Shown: positions 1 through 8,181 of the stretch, in pieces
Layout: each line of letters starts with the position of its first letter
Numbering within the stretch: the first letter of the stretch is position 1
Assembly (NCBI GenBank): GCA_023544525.1
Contig: JAMJFU010000011.1
Location: 1-39,083 of the forward strand
Direction of reading: 5' to 3'
Origin: Anaerolineae bacterium
Lineage (GTDB): Bacteria > Chloroflexota > Anaerolineae > JAAYZQ01
Length of the DNA: 39,083 nt
Notes under the pieces: model-generated
What the model was told of the DNA's origin: nothing
Database searches by the model: none
The model's input: the letters and a program-made list of their open reading frames with translations, nothing else
Position numbers and translations under genes: made by a program

Positions 1-282
1 GACATCGACCTGGACCAGCAGTTGCTACAGTCCGATCCTATCCGGATCGTGGAAGCGGTCATCACCGGCGTGAGCTTTCTCGGCGCAGGGACCATCATCC
101 GCCAGCGGGGGAGCCAAGAGGTGGAGGGCTTGACGACGGCCGCTTCCCTGCTCTTTGTCGCAGGAATTGGCCTGTGCGTGGCATTATCGCAGGCCATCCT
201 GGCCGTGGGCTTGACCTTGATGGTCTTGCTGACGTTGCGAGGGCTGAGTTACCTGCGGCGCCAGGTTACAGACGAGGAATAG
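1..282 (+). CDS. MgtC/SapB family membrane protein, C-terminal part (5' truncated by window)
   Basis: The reading frame is open from base 1, so the true start lies upstream; 93 residues remain. The conserved MgtC/SapB signature is visible: a segment reading SFLGAGTIIR, then VEGLTTAAS, followed by a hydrophobic stretch ending in a basic tail. These two blocks are the most conserved part of the family's membrane domain, and at least two hydrophobic helices are present. MgtC proteins are inner-membrane proteins linked to magnesium limitation, virulence or ATP synthase control in some bacteria; the exact role of this member cannot be told. The frame ends 66 bases before the DksA-like gene. Confidence 0.85.
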   Translation, partial: DIDLDQQLLQSDPIRIVEAVITGVSFLGAGTIIRQRGSQEVEGLTTAASLLFVAGIGLCVALSQAILAVGLTLMVLLTLRGLSYLRRQVTDEE

Positions 283-348
283 GCACGTGGGCTCCGGGAA
301 ATGGAATGCTGATGCCGTATCGCTAGGGATAGAGAGGATAGCCAACGA

Positions 349-711
349 ATGACAAACGAAATGACAGCCGAGAGTCGGGAGACGATCATCCGGCAGCGAT
401 TGCAGGACAGCCTGCGCGCTGCGCAAGAAGAGTTGTCACAGATCCAACAGAGGCTCCAGGACAAAGGGGACTATGGTCCGGGGACGGGCGACCCGTTGGT
501 GGTCCGCTGGGAATTGAACCTGGCCCGTCGCGATCGCGTCGAGTCCCGCATCGAAGACCTGGAGCACGCCCTGGAGCGGCTGGAGGAAGGCACCTATGGC
601 GTGTGTGAGTCATGTGGCAAGCCCATTGACCTGGGAAGGCTCGAGGCATTGCCGCAAACGGAGCTGTGCATCGAGTGTGCGCGCAACGCTGGCGAGGGCA
701 TGGCCGCGTGA
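349..711 (+). CDS. TraR/DksA family C4 zinc-finger protein
   Basis: 120 residues. The N-terminal two thirds are charged and helical, as expected for the coiled coil of DksA-type proteins. The C-terminus carries a four-cysteine zinc finger of the TraR/DksA type: YGVCESCG with Cys86 and Cys89, then LCIECA with Cys107 and Cys110. Family members bind the RNA polymerase secondary channel and modulate initiation, often with ppGpp, though many DksA-like proteins are uncharacterised. The ATG follows a purine-rich GAGAGGATAG stretch that can act as ribosome binding site. The length fits the short DksA-like class rather than the 151-residue E. coli DksA. It could equally be a sporulation YteA-like relative. 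Confidence 0.85.
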   Translation: MTNEMTAESRETIIRQRLQDSLRAAQEELSQIQQRLQDKGDYGPGTGDPLVVRWELNLARRDRVESRIEDLEHALERLEEGTYGVCESCGKPIDLGRLEALPQTELCIECARNAGEGMAA

Positions 712-727
712 GGAGATCGCTGGAGAG

Positions 728-841
728 GTGGTCGTGGAACTGGTCCGAGGCGAGCAGCCCGAGCTCTTGAGCAAAGACGGCCACGTGGACAAGGAAATCA
801 CGGCGGAGGCCAGGGAACCTGCCCAAGCCGCAGGTTCATAG
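728..841 (+). CDS. Possible small ORF or gene remnant, unassigned
   Basis: After the DksA-like stop codon a different frame stays open to a TAG at 839-841, with codon third positions rich in G/C like the neighbouring genes. From the GTG at 728 it would give about 37 residues, hydrophilic and acidic. No family is recognised. The upstream GGAGAG lies directly against this GTG, too close for a good ribosome binding site, and the frame runs back into the DksA gene, so it may be the tail of a decayed gene or chance. Low confidence. Confidence 0.2.
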   Translation: MVVELVRGEQPELLSKDGHVDKEITAEAREPAQAAGS

Positions 842-868
842 GATAGCAGGATAGGAAGGGATGTTGTT

Positions 869-1840
869 ATGGATCGATTTCTACTGGTAGGTACAGACCA
901 GGGCCTGGCTGTCTACCGGCGAGAGGCGCAGGATTGGCAGCAGGTCGCGCACACGTTGAGAGACTGGCGCGTGGAGAGCGTGAGCAGCCACGGCCGCATC
1001 ATTCTGGCTGGCACGACGGGCGGCATCTTTCGCTCGCATGACCTGGGTGTGTCATGGAGCATGTCCAGTGACGGCTTGACGCATCCCCATGTCCGCTGGC
1101 TGGCCCACCATCCCGACTACTCGGGGGTCGTGCTGGCCGGCACCGAGCCCGCTGCCATCTACCTCTCGCGGGACGACGGTCAGAACTGGCAGGAGTGTCC
1201 AGAAGTCGCCGAGCTGCGGGACGAGCACGGCTGGTACCTGCCCTACTCTCCGGAAGCAGGCTGCGTGCGCGGTTTCGCCTTCCATGGGCAGCGGTGCTAC
1301 GCGGCGGTGGAGCAAGGGGGTCTGCTGCGATCGGACGACGGCGGCGATACGTGGTATTTGGCCGAGGGCAGCGACGGGCTGCCCCGCACGCCACCCGAAG
1401 GCTTTGTGCACCCCGATGTACACTCGGTCGCCGTCCATCCCCGGTCGCCGGACCTGATCCTGGCACCCACGGGAGGTGGCTTCTACAGGTCCAAGGACGG
1501 GGGCGCGACGTGGAGCCGGCTCTACGGCAGCTATTGCCGGGCTGTTTGGGCCGATCCCTCCGACCCTTCACGGCTGATCCTCGGCCCTGCCGACTCGGTG
1601 GATCGCAACGGGCGGATCGAGCTGAGCGAGGATGGCGGGCAGACCTGGCAGGGTGCCGCACAGGGGCTCGAAACCCCCTGGCCGAGGCACATGGTGGAGC
1701 GTTTTCTCCAGGTGGACTATGACCTGCTGGCAGTGCTCTCCAACGGAGAGCTTCTAACCACGCCCCTGGGCAGCTTGGCATGGCGGCGCATTTTGCCCGA
1801 GGCCGGCCGGATCCTGGCCGTTGCGGCCATGCAGGGCTGA
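869..1840 (+). CDS. Asp-box (BNR) repeat beta-propeller protein
   Basis: 323 residues with at least five Asp-box motifs of the form S-x-D-x-G-x-x-W: SHDLGVSW, SRDDGQNW, SDDGGDTW, SKDGGATW and SEDGGQTW, spaced along the chain as expected for blades of a beta-propeller. Asp-box propellers occur in sialidases, photosystem assembly factor Ycf48 and sortilin, but many bacterial members are simple WD40/YVTN/BNR-like proteins of unknown role. There is no signal peptide or membrane helix at the N-terminus, so it is probably cytoplasmic. The sialidase catalytic arginine triad and FRIP motif are not seen, so I do not call it an enzyme. The ATG follows AGGAAGGGATG. Confidence 0.8.
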   Translation: MDRFLLVGTDQGLAVYRREAQDWQQVAHTLRDWRVESVSSHGRIILAGTTGGIFRSHDLGVSWSMSSDGLTHPHVRWLAHHPDYSGVVLAGTEPAAIYLSRDDGQNWQECPEVAELRDEHGWYLPYSPEAGCVRGFAFHGQRCYAAVEQGGLLRSDDGGDTWYLAEGSDGLPRTPPEGFVHPDVHSVAVHPRSPDLILAPTGGGFYRSKDGGATWSRLYGSYCRAVWADPSDPSRLILGPADSVDRNGRIELSEDGGQTWQGAAQGLETPWPRHMVERFLQVDYDLLAVLSNGELLTTPLGSLAWRRILPEAGRILAVAAMQG

Positions 1841-1945
1841 CCGGACAGAGTCGAGACGCATTGCGCAGCGCTGGGCTGGCATCCAGTCCAGGCAGCGGTT
1901 GTTCTGAAACATGAGATGATACGGAAAGGCAGAGGAGGTCTTCTG

Positions 1946-2896
1946 ATGAAAGCAATGGTAATCAAAAAGTTTGGTGGGCCCGAGGTCTTTGAGGCCCGCG
2001 ACATGCCCAAGCCAGAGCCGGGACCGACAGAGCTTCTGGTCAAGGTCTTTGCCACCTCGATAAACCCAATAGACTACAAGATACGCCAGTCAGGTTCGTG
2101 GGCGGGCGTGCAGCCACCGGCCATCATCGGCTACGATGCTTCGGGGGTGGTTGAGGCTGTCGGCGACCTGGTTCAGGATTTTGAGGCCGGTGACGAGGTC
2201 TACTACACACCCGAGATCGACGGCAACCCCGGCACCTACGCCGAGTACCACACCGTCGACGAGTCGATCGTCGCCTTCAAGCCGGACAATCTCTCGCACG
2301 CCGAAGCGGCAACCATCCCCCTGGCCGGGGCGACAGCCTGGGGCGCCCTGATCCCGCGGGCCAACATCTGGCTGGGAGAGACGGTGCTCATCCATGGTTG
2401 CGGTGGCGTGGGCTCGCTGGGCGTCCAGATCGCCAAAGCAGCAGGAGCCAGGGTCCTGGTCACTTGTAGTGACTATATGGTGCCGCTGGCCGAGGAGCTT
2501 GGTGCCGACCGGGCCATCGACTACAAGGCCGAGGATTTTGTCGCGGTGGTAGAGGAAGAGACGGAAGGCGAGGGCGTCCACGTCGTCTTTGACACGGTAG
2601 GCGGCGAGACTCTGGCGAAAAGCATTCCGGTCGTGCAGGCCTTTGGCGTCATGGTCGGCATCGTGAGCAGCAGCATCGACCTGCGGGCGGCCTATAGCAA
2701 GAACCTTACGCTCCACACCATGTTCATGCAGCGCGACCGCCAGCAGCTGGACGTACTGCGTACGCTGCTGGAGGCGGGCCAGATACGGCCCGTCGTCGAC
2801 TCGGTGATGGATCTCGAGGAGGTCGCAGAAGCACACCGCAAGCTAGAGGCGGGCGGTATCCGGGGCAAGATCGCCCTGCAGGTAGCCGCAGAATAG
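1946..2896 (+). CDS. Medium-chain dehydrogenase/reductase, quinone oxidoreductase (zeta-crystallin-like) type
   Basis: 316 residues, the usual length for zinc-free quinone oxidoreductases. The start at 1946 is chosen because AGAGGAGG lies 8 bases upstream; an in-frame ATG at 1916 lacks such a site. The N-terminal GroES-like domain has INPIDYKIR and GYDASGVVEAVG blocks. The Rossmann domain carries HGCGGVGSLGVQIAK, the NAD(P)-binding glycine motif of the family, followed by the D(T)VGGE segment near the middle. The cysteine and histidine ligands of the catalytic zinc site are missing, which points to an NADPH-dependent quinone or enone reductase. The physiological substrate is unknown. It stands alone between a BNR protein and a repeat element. 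Confidence 0.88.
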   Translation: MKAMVIKKFGGPEVFEARDMPKPEPGPTELLVKVFATSINPIDYKIRQSGSWAGVQPPAIIGYDASGVVEAVGDLVQDFEAGDEVYYTPEIDGNPGTYAEYHTVDESIVAFKPDNLSHAEAATIPLAGATAWGALIPRANIWLGETVLIHGCGGVGSLGVQIAKAAGARVLVTCSDYMVPLAEELGADRAIDYKAEDFVAVVEEETEGEGVHVVFDTVGGETLAKSIPVVQAFGVMVGIVSSSIDLRAAYSKNLTLHTMFMQRDRQQLDVLRTLLEAGQIRPVVDSVMDLEEVAEAHRKLEAGGIRGKIALQVAAE

Positions 2897-2942
2897 TGCC
2901 AGGCAACAACCAGTACCTCAACAAGGTGAAGTAAACTTGACC

Positions 2943-3066
2943 TGTCATTGCGAGCCGCCGTCGCTTGGCCGTAAGCGGAGCGAAGCAATCTCCGGTTGGC
3001 CAAGAGGAGATTGCTTTCCTGTCGCTGCGCTCAGGACAGGCGGTCGCTTCCCTCCTCGCAATGACA
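2943..3066. repeat. Palindromic dispersed repeat (REP/MITE-like) upstream of the Lon-like gene
   Basis: The ends are a perfect 12-base inverted repeat: TGTCATTGCGAG at 2943-2954 and CTCGCAATGACA at 3055-3066. An inner perfect pair, AAGCAATCTCC at 2983-2993 and GGAGATTGCTT at 3006-3016, flanks a 12-base loop, so the whole can fold into a long imperfect hairpin. The ATTGCGAG...GCAATGA ends match a repeat type I know from many bacterial genomes, where it is often mistranslated as a CHCE..SDEAIS peptide. It contains no gene of its own. It could terminate transcription or protect mRNA ends. It makes the in-frame upstream extension of the next gene spurious. Confidence 0.85.
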
Positions 3067-3104
3067 TGGTTCGGACTGATGGAACAGGAGGAGACAAGAC
3101 AGCG

Positions 3105-5543
3105 ATGACACCGATTCAGGAGCTAGAAGCAGGACAACTCTACCAGCACACCGATCCCGCCAGATTTGGTTTCGAGACCACCGAGGAGCTCGAGGATCTG
3201 GACCAGGTCGTGGGGCAGCCTCGCGCTGTGGAGGCGATGAAGTTCGGCATGGGCATCAAGGCCCGAGGCTACAACATCTTTGCCGTGGGCCCGCCCGGAA
3301 CAGGCAAACGCACCGTCGTCACCCAGTACTTTGAGCAACAGGCCAAGGAAGCCCCGGTCCCACCGGACTGGTGTTATGTAAACAACTTTGAGGAATCCCA
3401 CCGGCCCAAGGTGATCCAGTTGCCCGCCGGTAAGGGCATCGCCTTTCGCCAGGACATGGATGAACTGGTGGACAGCCTGGGCACGGCCCTTTCGGCCGCG
3501 TTCGAGAGCGAAGAGTACCAGGCCCGTCGCCAGAGCATTGCCAGCGAGCTTCAGGAGCGACAATCCGAATACTTTCAAGATCTCCAGGAAAAGGCCCAGG
3601 AAAAGGGAGTAGCTCTGCTGCGCACGCCGGCAGGCCTGGCCTTTGCGCCGATACGCGAGGGAGAGGTCATGTCCTCTGACGAGGTACAGGAGCTCCCCGA
3701 GGAAGAGCGCAAGCAGATGGAATCGCAGGTCGAAGAGCTGCAAACCGAACTGCAAAAGATCGTGCGGCAGGTGCCCAGTTGGCAGCGTGAGACTCAGGAC
3801 AGGCTGAGAGAGCTCAACCGCGAGATGGCAAACTTTGCCGTGGGCGGTCTCATCGACGAAATCCAGGAGCGTTACAGCGACTTTCCAAAAATCGTCGAGC
3901 ACCTGGACGGTGTCCAGAAGGACATTGTCGAGAATGCCCGGGATTTCCTGGCAGGTCCGCAACAGGAGGAGGGGAATCTGCCTGCTGCCCTGCGTGGCGC
4001 CATGAGTGGCCAAAGCGGCGAGGGAGGATCTCTGGTTCTGCGGCGCTATCGAGTCAACCTCCTGGTGGACCATAGCCAGGCCGAGGGTGCGCCGGTGGTC
4101 CACGAGGACAATCCAACGTACCAGAACCTGGTGGGACGCGTGGAACACATTGCCCAGATGGGGGCCCTGGTGACCGATTTCAACCTGATCAAGCCGGGAG
4201 CCCTCCACCGGGCCAACGGGGGATTCCTGATCATCGATGCCCGGAAGATCCTTACGCAGCCGTACGCCTGGGAGGGGCTCAAGCGCGCGCTCCGGTCGCG
4301 CGAGATCCGCATCGAATCGGTAGGGCAGATGCTCAGCCTCATCAGCACCATCTCCCTGGAGCCGGAGACGATCCCTATGAATACCAAGGTGGCGCTCCTT
4401 GGCGAGCCGATGCTATACTACCTGCTCTACCAGCTCGACCCCGATTTCCCCGAGCTCTTCAAGGTGCAGGCGGACTTTGCCACGAGCATGGACCGCAACG
4501 ACGAGAACCAGGAGCTCTATGCCCGCATGATCGCATCGTTGGCTCGCCGTGAGGAGCTGATGCCGCTGGATCGCACCGGCGTGGCCCGTGTGATCGAACA
4601 TGGTGCTCGCATCGTGAGCGACACCCAAAAAGTCTCGGTCCAGATGCGGGATATCGCCGACCTGCTGCGCGAGGCAAGCTACTGGGCAAGCCAAAACGGC
4701 CACGACGTGATCACCGCCGCGGATGTGCAAGAGGCCATCGATGCTCAGATCTACCGCTCGGACCAGTTGAGGGAACGGGTTGAGGAGGCGATCGAGCGCG
4801 ACATCGTGCTGATCGATGCCCGCGGTGACAAGATCGGCCAGATCAACGGGCTGTCGGTCATCCAGCTGGGCAACTTTGCCTTCGGCCGGCCTAACCGCAT
4901 CACGGCCCGGGCATGGATGGGCAAGGGCAACGTCGTAGATATCGAGCGGGAGGTGGAATTGGGCGGGCCGATCCACTCCAAGGGGGTCTATATCCTGTCC
5001 GCCTTCCTGGGAGAGCGCTACGCGGAAGAGATCCCGCTCTCGCTCTCGGCCAGCCTGGTGTTTGAGCAGTCATACTCAGGTGTAGAGGGCGACAGCGCCT
5101 CGTCAGCGGAGCTCTATGCACTGCTCTCAGCCATCGCCGAGGTGCCCCTCAAACAATCACTGGCTGTGACCGGATCCGTGAACCAGCACGGCGGGGTGCA
5201 GGCCATCGGCGGGGTCAACCAAAAGATCGAGGGCTTCTTTGACGTCTGCCGCGCAGAGGGGCTGACTGGAGACCAGGGCGTCTTGATCCCGGCCAGCAAT
5301 GTCCAACACCTGATGCTGCGGCAAGACGTCGTGGACGCCGTGAAAGAAGGACAGTTCCACATCTATCCCGTGGAAAACGTGGACCAAGGGCTGGAGCTGC
5401 TGACAGGCATGCCGGCGGGTGAGCGCGACGAGGAGGACAAGTTCCCCGAGGGGACGGTCAACCGCCGCATCGAAGATAGGCTGGTCGCAATTGCCGAAAA
5501 GCGGCAGGCCTTTGCCAAAGATGAGAAGGAGGAACTGGGGTGA
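3105..5543 (+). CDS. Lon-related AAA+ ATP-dependent protease (LonH/YcbZ-like, peptidase S16)
   Basis: 812 residues from the ATG at 3105, which follows AGGAGGAG; the frame is open further upstream but only through the palindromic repeat. The order is a short N-terminal segment, a Walker A motif GPPGTGKRT at residues 62-70, a long charged coiled-coil insertion (roughly 130-310), a Walker B segment GGFLIIDA ending near Asp378, an AAA lid and the S16 protease domain. The catalytic dyad is Ser664 in GDSAS and Lys707 in NQKIEG, 43 residues apart as in E. coli Lon (679/722). The early Walker A and internal insertion fit the AAA_32/LonH class rather than classical LonA. Probably cytosolic protein quality control. 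It overlaps the next gene by 4 bases. Confidence 0.9.
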   Translation: MTPIQELEAGQLYQHTDPARFGFETTEELEDLDQVVGQPRAVEAMKFGMGIKARGYNIFAVGPPGTGKRTVVTQYFEQQAKEAPVPPDWCYVNNFEESHRPKVIQLPAGKGIAFRQDMDELVDSLGTALSAAFESEEYQARRQSIASELQERQSEYFQDLQEKAQEKGVALLRTPAGLAFAPIREGEVMSSDEVQELPEEERKQMESQVEELQTELQKIVRQVPSWQRETQDRLRELNREMANFAVGGLIDEIQERYSDFPKIVEHLDGVQKDIVENARDFLAGPQQEEGNLPAALRGAMSGQSGEGGSLVLRRYRVNLLVDHSQAEGAPVVHEDNPTYQNLVGRVEHIAQMGALVTDFNLIKPGALHRANGGFLIIDARKILTQPYAWEGLKRALRSREIRIESVGQMLSLISTISLEPETIPMNTKVALLGEPMLYYLLYQLDPDFPELFKVQADFATSMDRNDENQELYARMIASLARREELMPLDRTGVARVIEHGARIVSDTQKVSVQMRDIADLLREASYWASQNGHDVITAADVQEAIDAQIYRSDQLRERVEEAIERDIVLIDARGDKIGQINGLSVIQLGNFAFGRPNRITARAWMGKGNVVDIEREVELGGPIHSKGVYILSAFLGERYAEEIPLSLSASLVFEQSYSGVEGDSASSAELYALLSAIAEVPLKQSLAVTGSVNQHGGVQAIGGVNQKIEGFFDVCRAEGLTGDQGVLIPASNVQHLMLRQDVVDAVKEGQFHIYPVENVDQGLELLTGMPAGERDEEDKFPEGTVNRRIEDRLVAIAEKRQAFAKDEKEELG

Positions 5544-6385
5544 GCAGGGACAGAGCAGAGCTGATCATTCGCCGCATCCTGGTCGCTCTGGACGCTTCCC
5601 CCCACAGCCTGGCCGCGTTGGAGGCAGCCGTCGAGTTAGCCTCCCGCTTTGGGGCCGAACTGTATGGCCTCTACGTCGAGGACATCAACCTGCTGCGCCT
5701 GGCCGAGCTACCGTTTGCCCAGGAAGTTGGCCAATTCTCGGCGAACCGCCGGCGCCTGGATGTCCAGGAGCTGGAACGCCAGATCCGGGCTCAGACTGTG
5801 CGCATACGCCGCATCTTCCGGGGAACAAGCCAGCGGGCTGAGGTCAGCTGGACGTTCAGTGTGTCCCGGGGCCGCGTGGACAGGGAGGTGCTGGCCGCCG
5901 CAACGGAAGCCGACGTCCTCGTGCTGGGCCGCGCTGGCTGGTCATGGATACGGCCGGGGCGAGCGGGGTCCACGACGCGCGCGGTGCTGGCCCAGGCACC
6001 GGGCTGGGCCCTCATTCTGCAAGAGGGCACCTGCCTGGGCCAACCGGTGGGAGTCGTGTACGACGGCTCACCGCTGGCTCAAAAGGCACTGGAGGCCGCT
6101 GCAGCACTGTTGGAGGACGATGGGCAGATGACGGTGCTTTTCCTGGCAGACGATCCACAGAGCTTTGAGAGCCTCAAGGCACAGGTTCACGCCTGGCTTG
6201 GCGAGCAGGACATCCAGATGCGCTACCGGACGCTGACCAGTTTTAATGTGCCCAGCCTGGTAGACGCCCTGGAGACAGAGGGTTGTGGCACCATCGTCCT
6301 GCCTGCGCGCAGTGCCGTGCTTAGTGATCAGGCGCTGCGAGCGCTGCTGGACGAGGTCCGGGTGCCGGTGTTGTTGGTCCGCTAG
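5540..6385 (+). CDS. Universal stress protein, tandem UspA domains
   Basis: 281 residues. The GTG start overlaps the protease stop codon (GTGA), indicating translational coupling. Domain 1 begins with RRILVALDASPHSLAALE near residue 11, the typical first strand and helix of UspA, and runs to about residue 155. A second, more divergent half begins near QPVGVVYDGSPLAQKALE and ends with a short strand VPVLLVR. The ATP-binding G-2x-G-9x-G(S/T) motif is not clear in either half, so nucleotide binding is uncertain. The coupling to a protease fits a general stress role. Paired USP domains are common in actinobacteria and Chloroflexota. Confidence 0.85.
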   Translation: MSRDRAELIIRRILVALDASPHSLAALEAAVELASRFGAELYGLYVEDINLLRLAELPFAQEVGQFSANRRRLDVQELERQIRAQTVRIRRIFRGTSQRAEVSWTFSVSRGRVDREVLAAATEADVLVLGRAGWSWIRPGRAGSTTRAVLAQAPGWALILQEGTCLGQPVGVVYDGSPLAQKALEAAAALLEDDGQMTVLFLADDPQSFESLKAQVHAWLGEQDIQMRYRTLTSFNVPSLVDALETEGCGTIVLPARSAVLSDQALRALLDEVRVPVLLVR

Positions 6386-6421
6386 GCCTACTGCGGGCCA
6401 AGAGGAAAGGATAGGTAAAAC

Positions 6422-7048
6422 ATGGAGTTCAAGTATATACCAGGAAAGACGGTGGAGGTGCCGGACATTCCGTACAAAGACCAGATCGAGCTACCCGCCA
6501 GTGAGACCGCGGTCCTCGTGGTCGACATGCAGAACGATTTCGTCAGGCCCGAAGGGAAGCTCGTCGTTCCGGCTGCCAGTGAGACAGTAGCCCGCATCCA
6601 GCAGGTGCTAGAGTCAGCGCGATCTCGAGACGTCCGCGTCATCTACACCCAGGACACACAGGTGGAGGACGACCCGGAGTTTGACATCTGGCCCGAACAT
6701 TGCCTGATCGGAACCTGGGGCTGGGAGATCATCGACGAGCTGAAACCCGGAGCCCAGGACCTTATCTGCCGCAAGAACCGCTATGACGGGTTCTACGGGA
6801 CGTGGCTCGACCACTTTTTGAGCAAAATCTGGAAGATCAAGCACGTGGTGATCATGGGCACCGTCTCGAACATCTGTGTGGCGCATACTGCCGCCTCGGC
6901 CGGAATCCGCTGGTACCACGTGGTGCTGCCGGCGGACGGTACCTCGGCACTGAACGAATTTGACCAGGCACTGACCCTGCGCCAGGTCTCTTTTCTCTAC
7001 AACGGCAGTGTGGTCAAGAGCGTCCAGGACATCCGGTTCACGGACTAG
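6422..7048 (+). CDS. Isochorismatase-family cysteine hydrolase
   Basis: 208 residues. The family triad is visible: Asp35 in VVDMQNDF, Lys118 in CRKNRYDGFY and Cys152 in SNICVAHTA, preceded by the GT(V)SN turn. This fold covers nicotinamidases, isochorismatases, carbamoylsarcosine amidases and ureidoacrylate hydrolases. The substrate cannot be read from the sequence, though nicotinamidase-like amide hydrolysis is plausible. The start is the ATG at 6422, after AGAGGAAAGGATAGG. It lies 36 bases after the stress protein and 29 bases before pdhA, so it is probably part of the same transcript. A link to NAD turnover feeding the NAD-dependent PDH complex is only a guess. Confidence 0.85.
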   Translation: MEFKYIPGKTVEVPDIPYKDQIELPASETAVLVVDMQNDFVRPEGKLVVPAASETVARIQQVLESARSRDVRVIYTQDTQVEDDPEFDIWPEHCLIGTWGWEIIDELKPGAQDLICRKNRYDGFYGTWLDHFLSKIWKIKHVVIMGTVSNICVAHTAASAGIRWYHVVLPADGTSALNEFDQALTLRQVSFLYNGSVVKSVQDIRFTD

Positions 7049-7077
7049 CAGACCAGAACGAGCAAAGGAGAACCACT

Positions 7078-8181
7078 ATGCCGAGAGAAAAGATCGACCT
7101 CCCACACCACGTCGAGTACCTGTCTATCCTGGACAAGGACGGCAACGTGGATCAAGACCTGGAGCCGGACATTCCCGACGACCAATTGCGGAAACTGCAC
7201 CGCTATATGCTCCTGGGTCGCCGCTTCGACGAGCGGATGCTCCGCCTGCAACGCCAGGGGCGGATCGGAACGTTTGCACCCATCAAGGGCCAGGAGGCGT
7301 CCCAGATCGGCCCCGTTGCCGCCCTGCGCGAGGATGATTGGATGGTGCCCGCCTTCAGAGAGGCAGGCGCCATGATCTGGCGCGGCCAGTCCATGGAAGG
7401 CATCCTCCTGCTTTACGGGGGCTTTAACCAGGCGGGCGAGATGCCTGAGGGGATCAACAACCTCCCGGTGGCCGTGCCCGTAGGGACACAGGTCCTGCAT
7501 GCCGTGGGCCTGGGTTACGGTATGAAGTACCGGGGCGATGACCGGGTGGCCATGACCTTCTTTGGCGACGGGGCGACCTCGGAAGGAGACTTTCACGAGG
7601 GCCTGAACTTTGCCGGCGTCTTTCAGACGCCCGTGGTCTTTGTCTGCCAGAACAACCACTGGGCCATTTCCATCCCTCGTTCGCACCAGACCCGCTCTGA
7701 GACGCTGGCTCAGAAGGCCCTGGCTTATGGCATGCCGGGCATCCAGGTAGATGGCAACGATATCCTGGCCACGTACGTCGCTGCGACAGAGGCGGTCGAG
7801 CGGGCCAGGTCGGGCGGTGGGCCCACGCTGATCGAATGCGTGACCTATCGCCGCTCGGTGCACACCACGGCCGACGACCCCACCCGATATCGAACCGACG
7901 AAGAGGTGGCAGAGTGGGAGGAACGGGATCCCATCACCCGCTTTCAGAAATACCTGAAGGACAAGGGTTTGTTGTCGGACCAGGAGCTGGAGGAACTCGA
8001 GGAAGAGATCGACACCGAGATCAGAGACGCGGTGGAAAAGACGGAGAAACGGATGGAGGAGCTCGCCGGCGAGGCGATGGTCATGTTCGAGCACATGTAC
8101 GCCGAGCTACCGCCTTACCTGCGCGAACAGAGGGACGAACTGGCACGAGAGCTGGCGGCGAAGGAGGGCAGCAATGGCTAA
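7078..8181 (+). CDS. pdhA: Pyruvate dehydrogenase E1 component, alpha subunit
   Basis: 367 residues, matching the heterotetrameric (alpha2beta2) E1 class of Gram-positive bacteria. The thiamine diphosphate motif starts GDG at residues 163-165 and ends NN at 192-193. GRIGTFAPIKGQEA near residue 60 and the phosphorylation-loop region HTTADDPTRYR also match PdhA. It catalyses decarboxylation of pyruvate and reductive acetylation of the E2 lipoyl group, together with E1 beta. The reading frame overlaps pdhB by 8 bases. The ATG follows AAAGGAG. A branched-chain 2-oxoacid dehydrogenase is the main alternative; similarity to Bacillus PdhA in the substrate region favours pyruvate. Confidence 0.92.
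   Translation: MPREKIDLPHHVEYLSILDKDGNVDQDLEPDIPDDQLRKLHRYMLLGRRFDERMLRLQRQGRIGTFAPIKGQEASQIGPVAALREDDWMVPAFREAGAMIWRGQSMEGILLLYGGFNQAGEMPEGINNLPVAVPVGTQVLHAVGLGYGMKYRGDDRVAMTFFGDGATSEGDFHEGLNFAGVFQTPVVFVCQNNHWAISIPRSHQTRSETLAQKALAYGMPGIQVDGNDILATYVAATEAVERARSGGGPTLIECVTYRRSVHTTADDPTRYRTDEEVAEWEERDPITRFQKYLKDKGLLSDQELEELEEEIDTEIRDAVEKTEKRMEELAGEAMVMFEHMYAELPPYLREQRDELARELAAKEGSNG

Noticed and set aside
2937-3104. 56-residue N-terminal extension of the Lon-like protease
   Set aside because: It is translated from the palindromic repeat; the ATG at 3105 has AGGAGGAG upstream and begins the conserved protein.
3123-4208. 361-codon minus-strand ORF opposite the protease
   Set aside because: Antisense shadow of a well-supported AAA+ protease.
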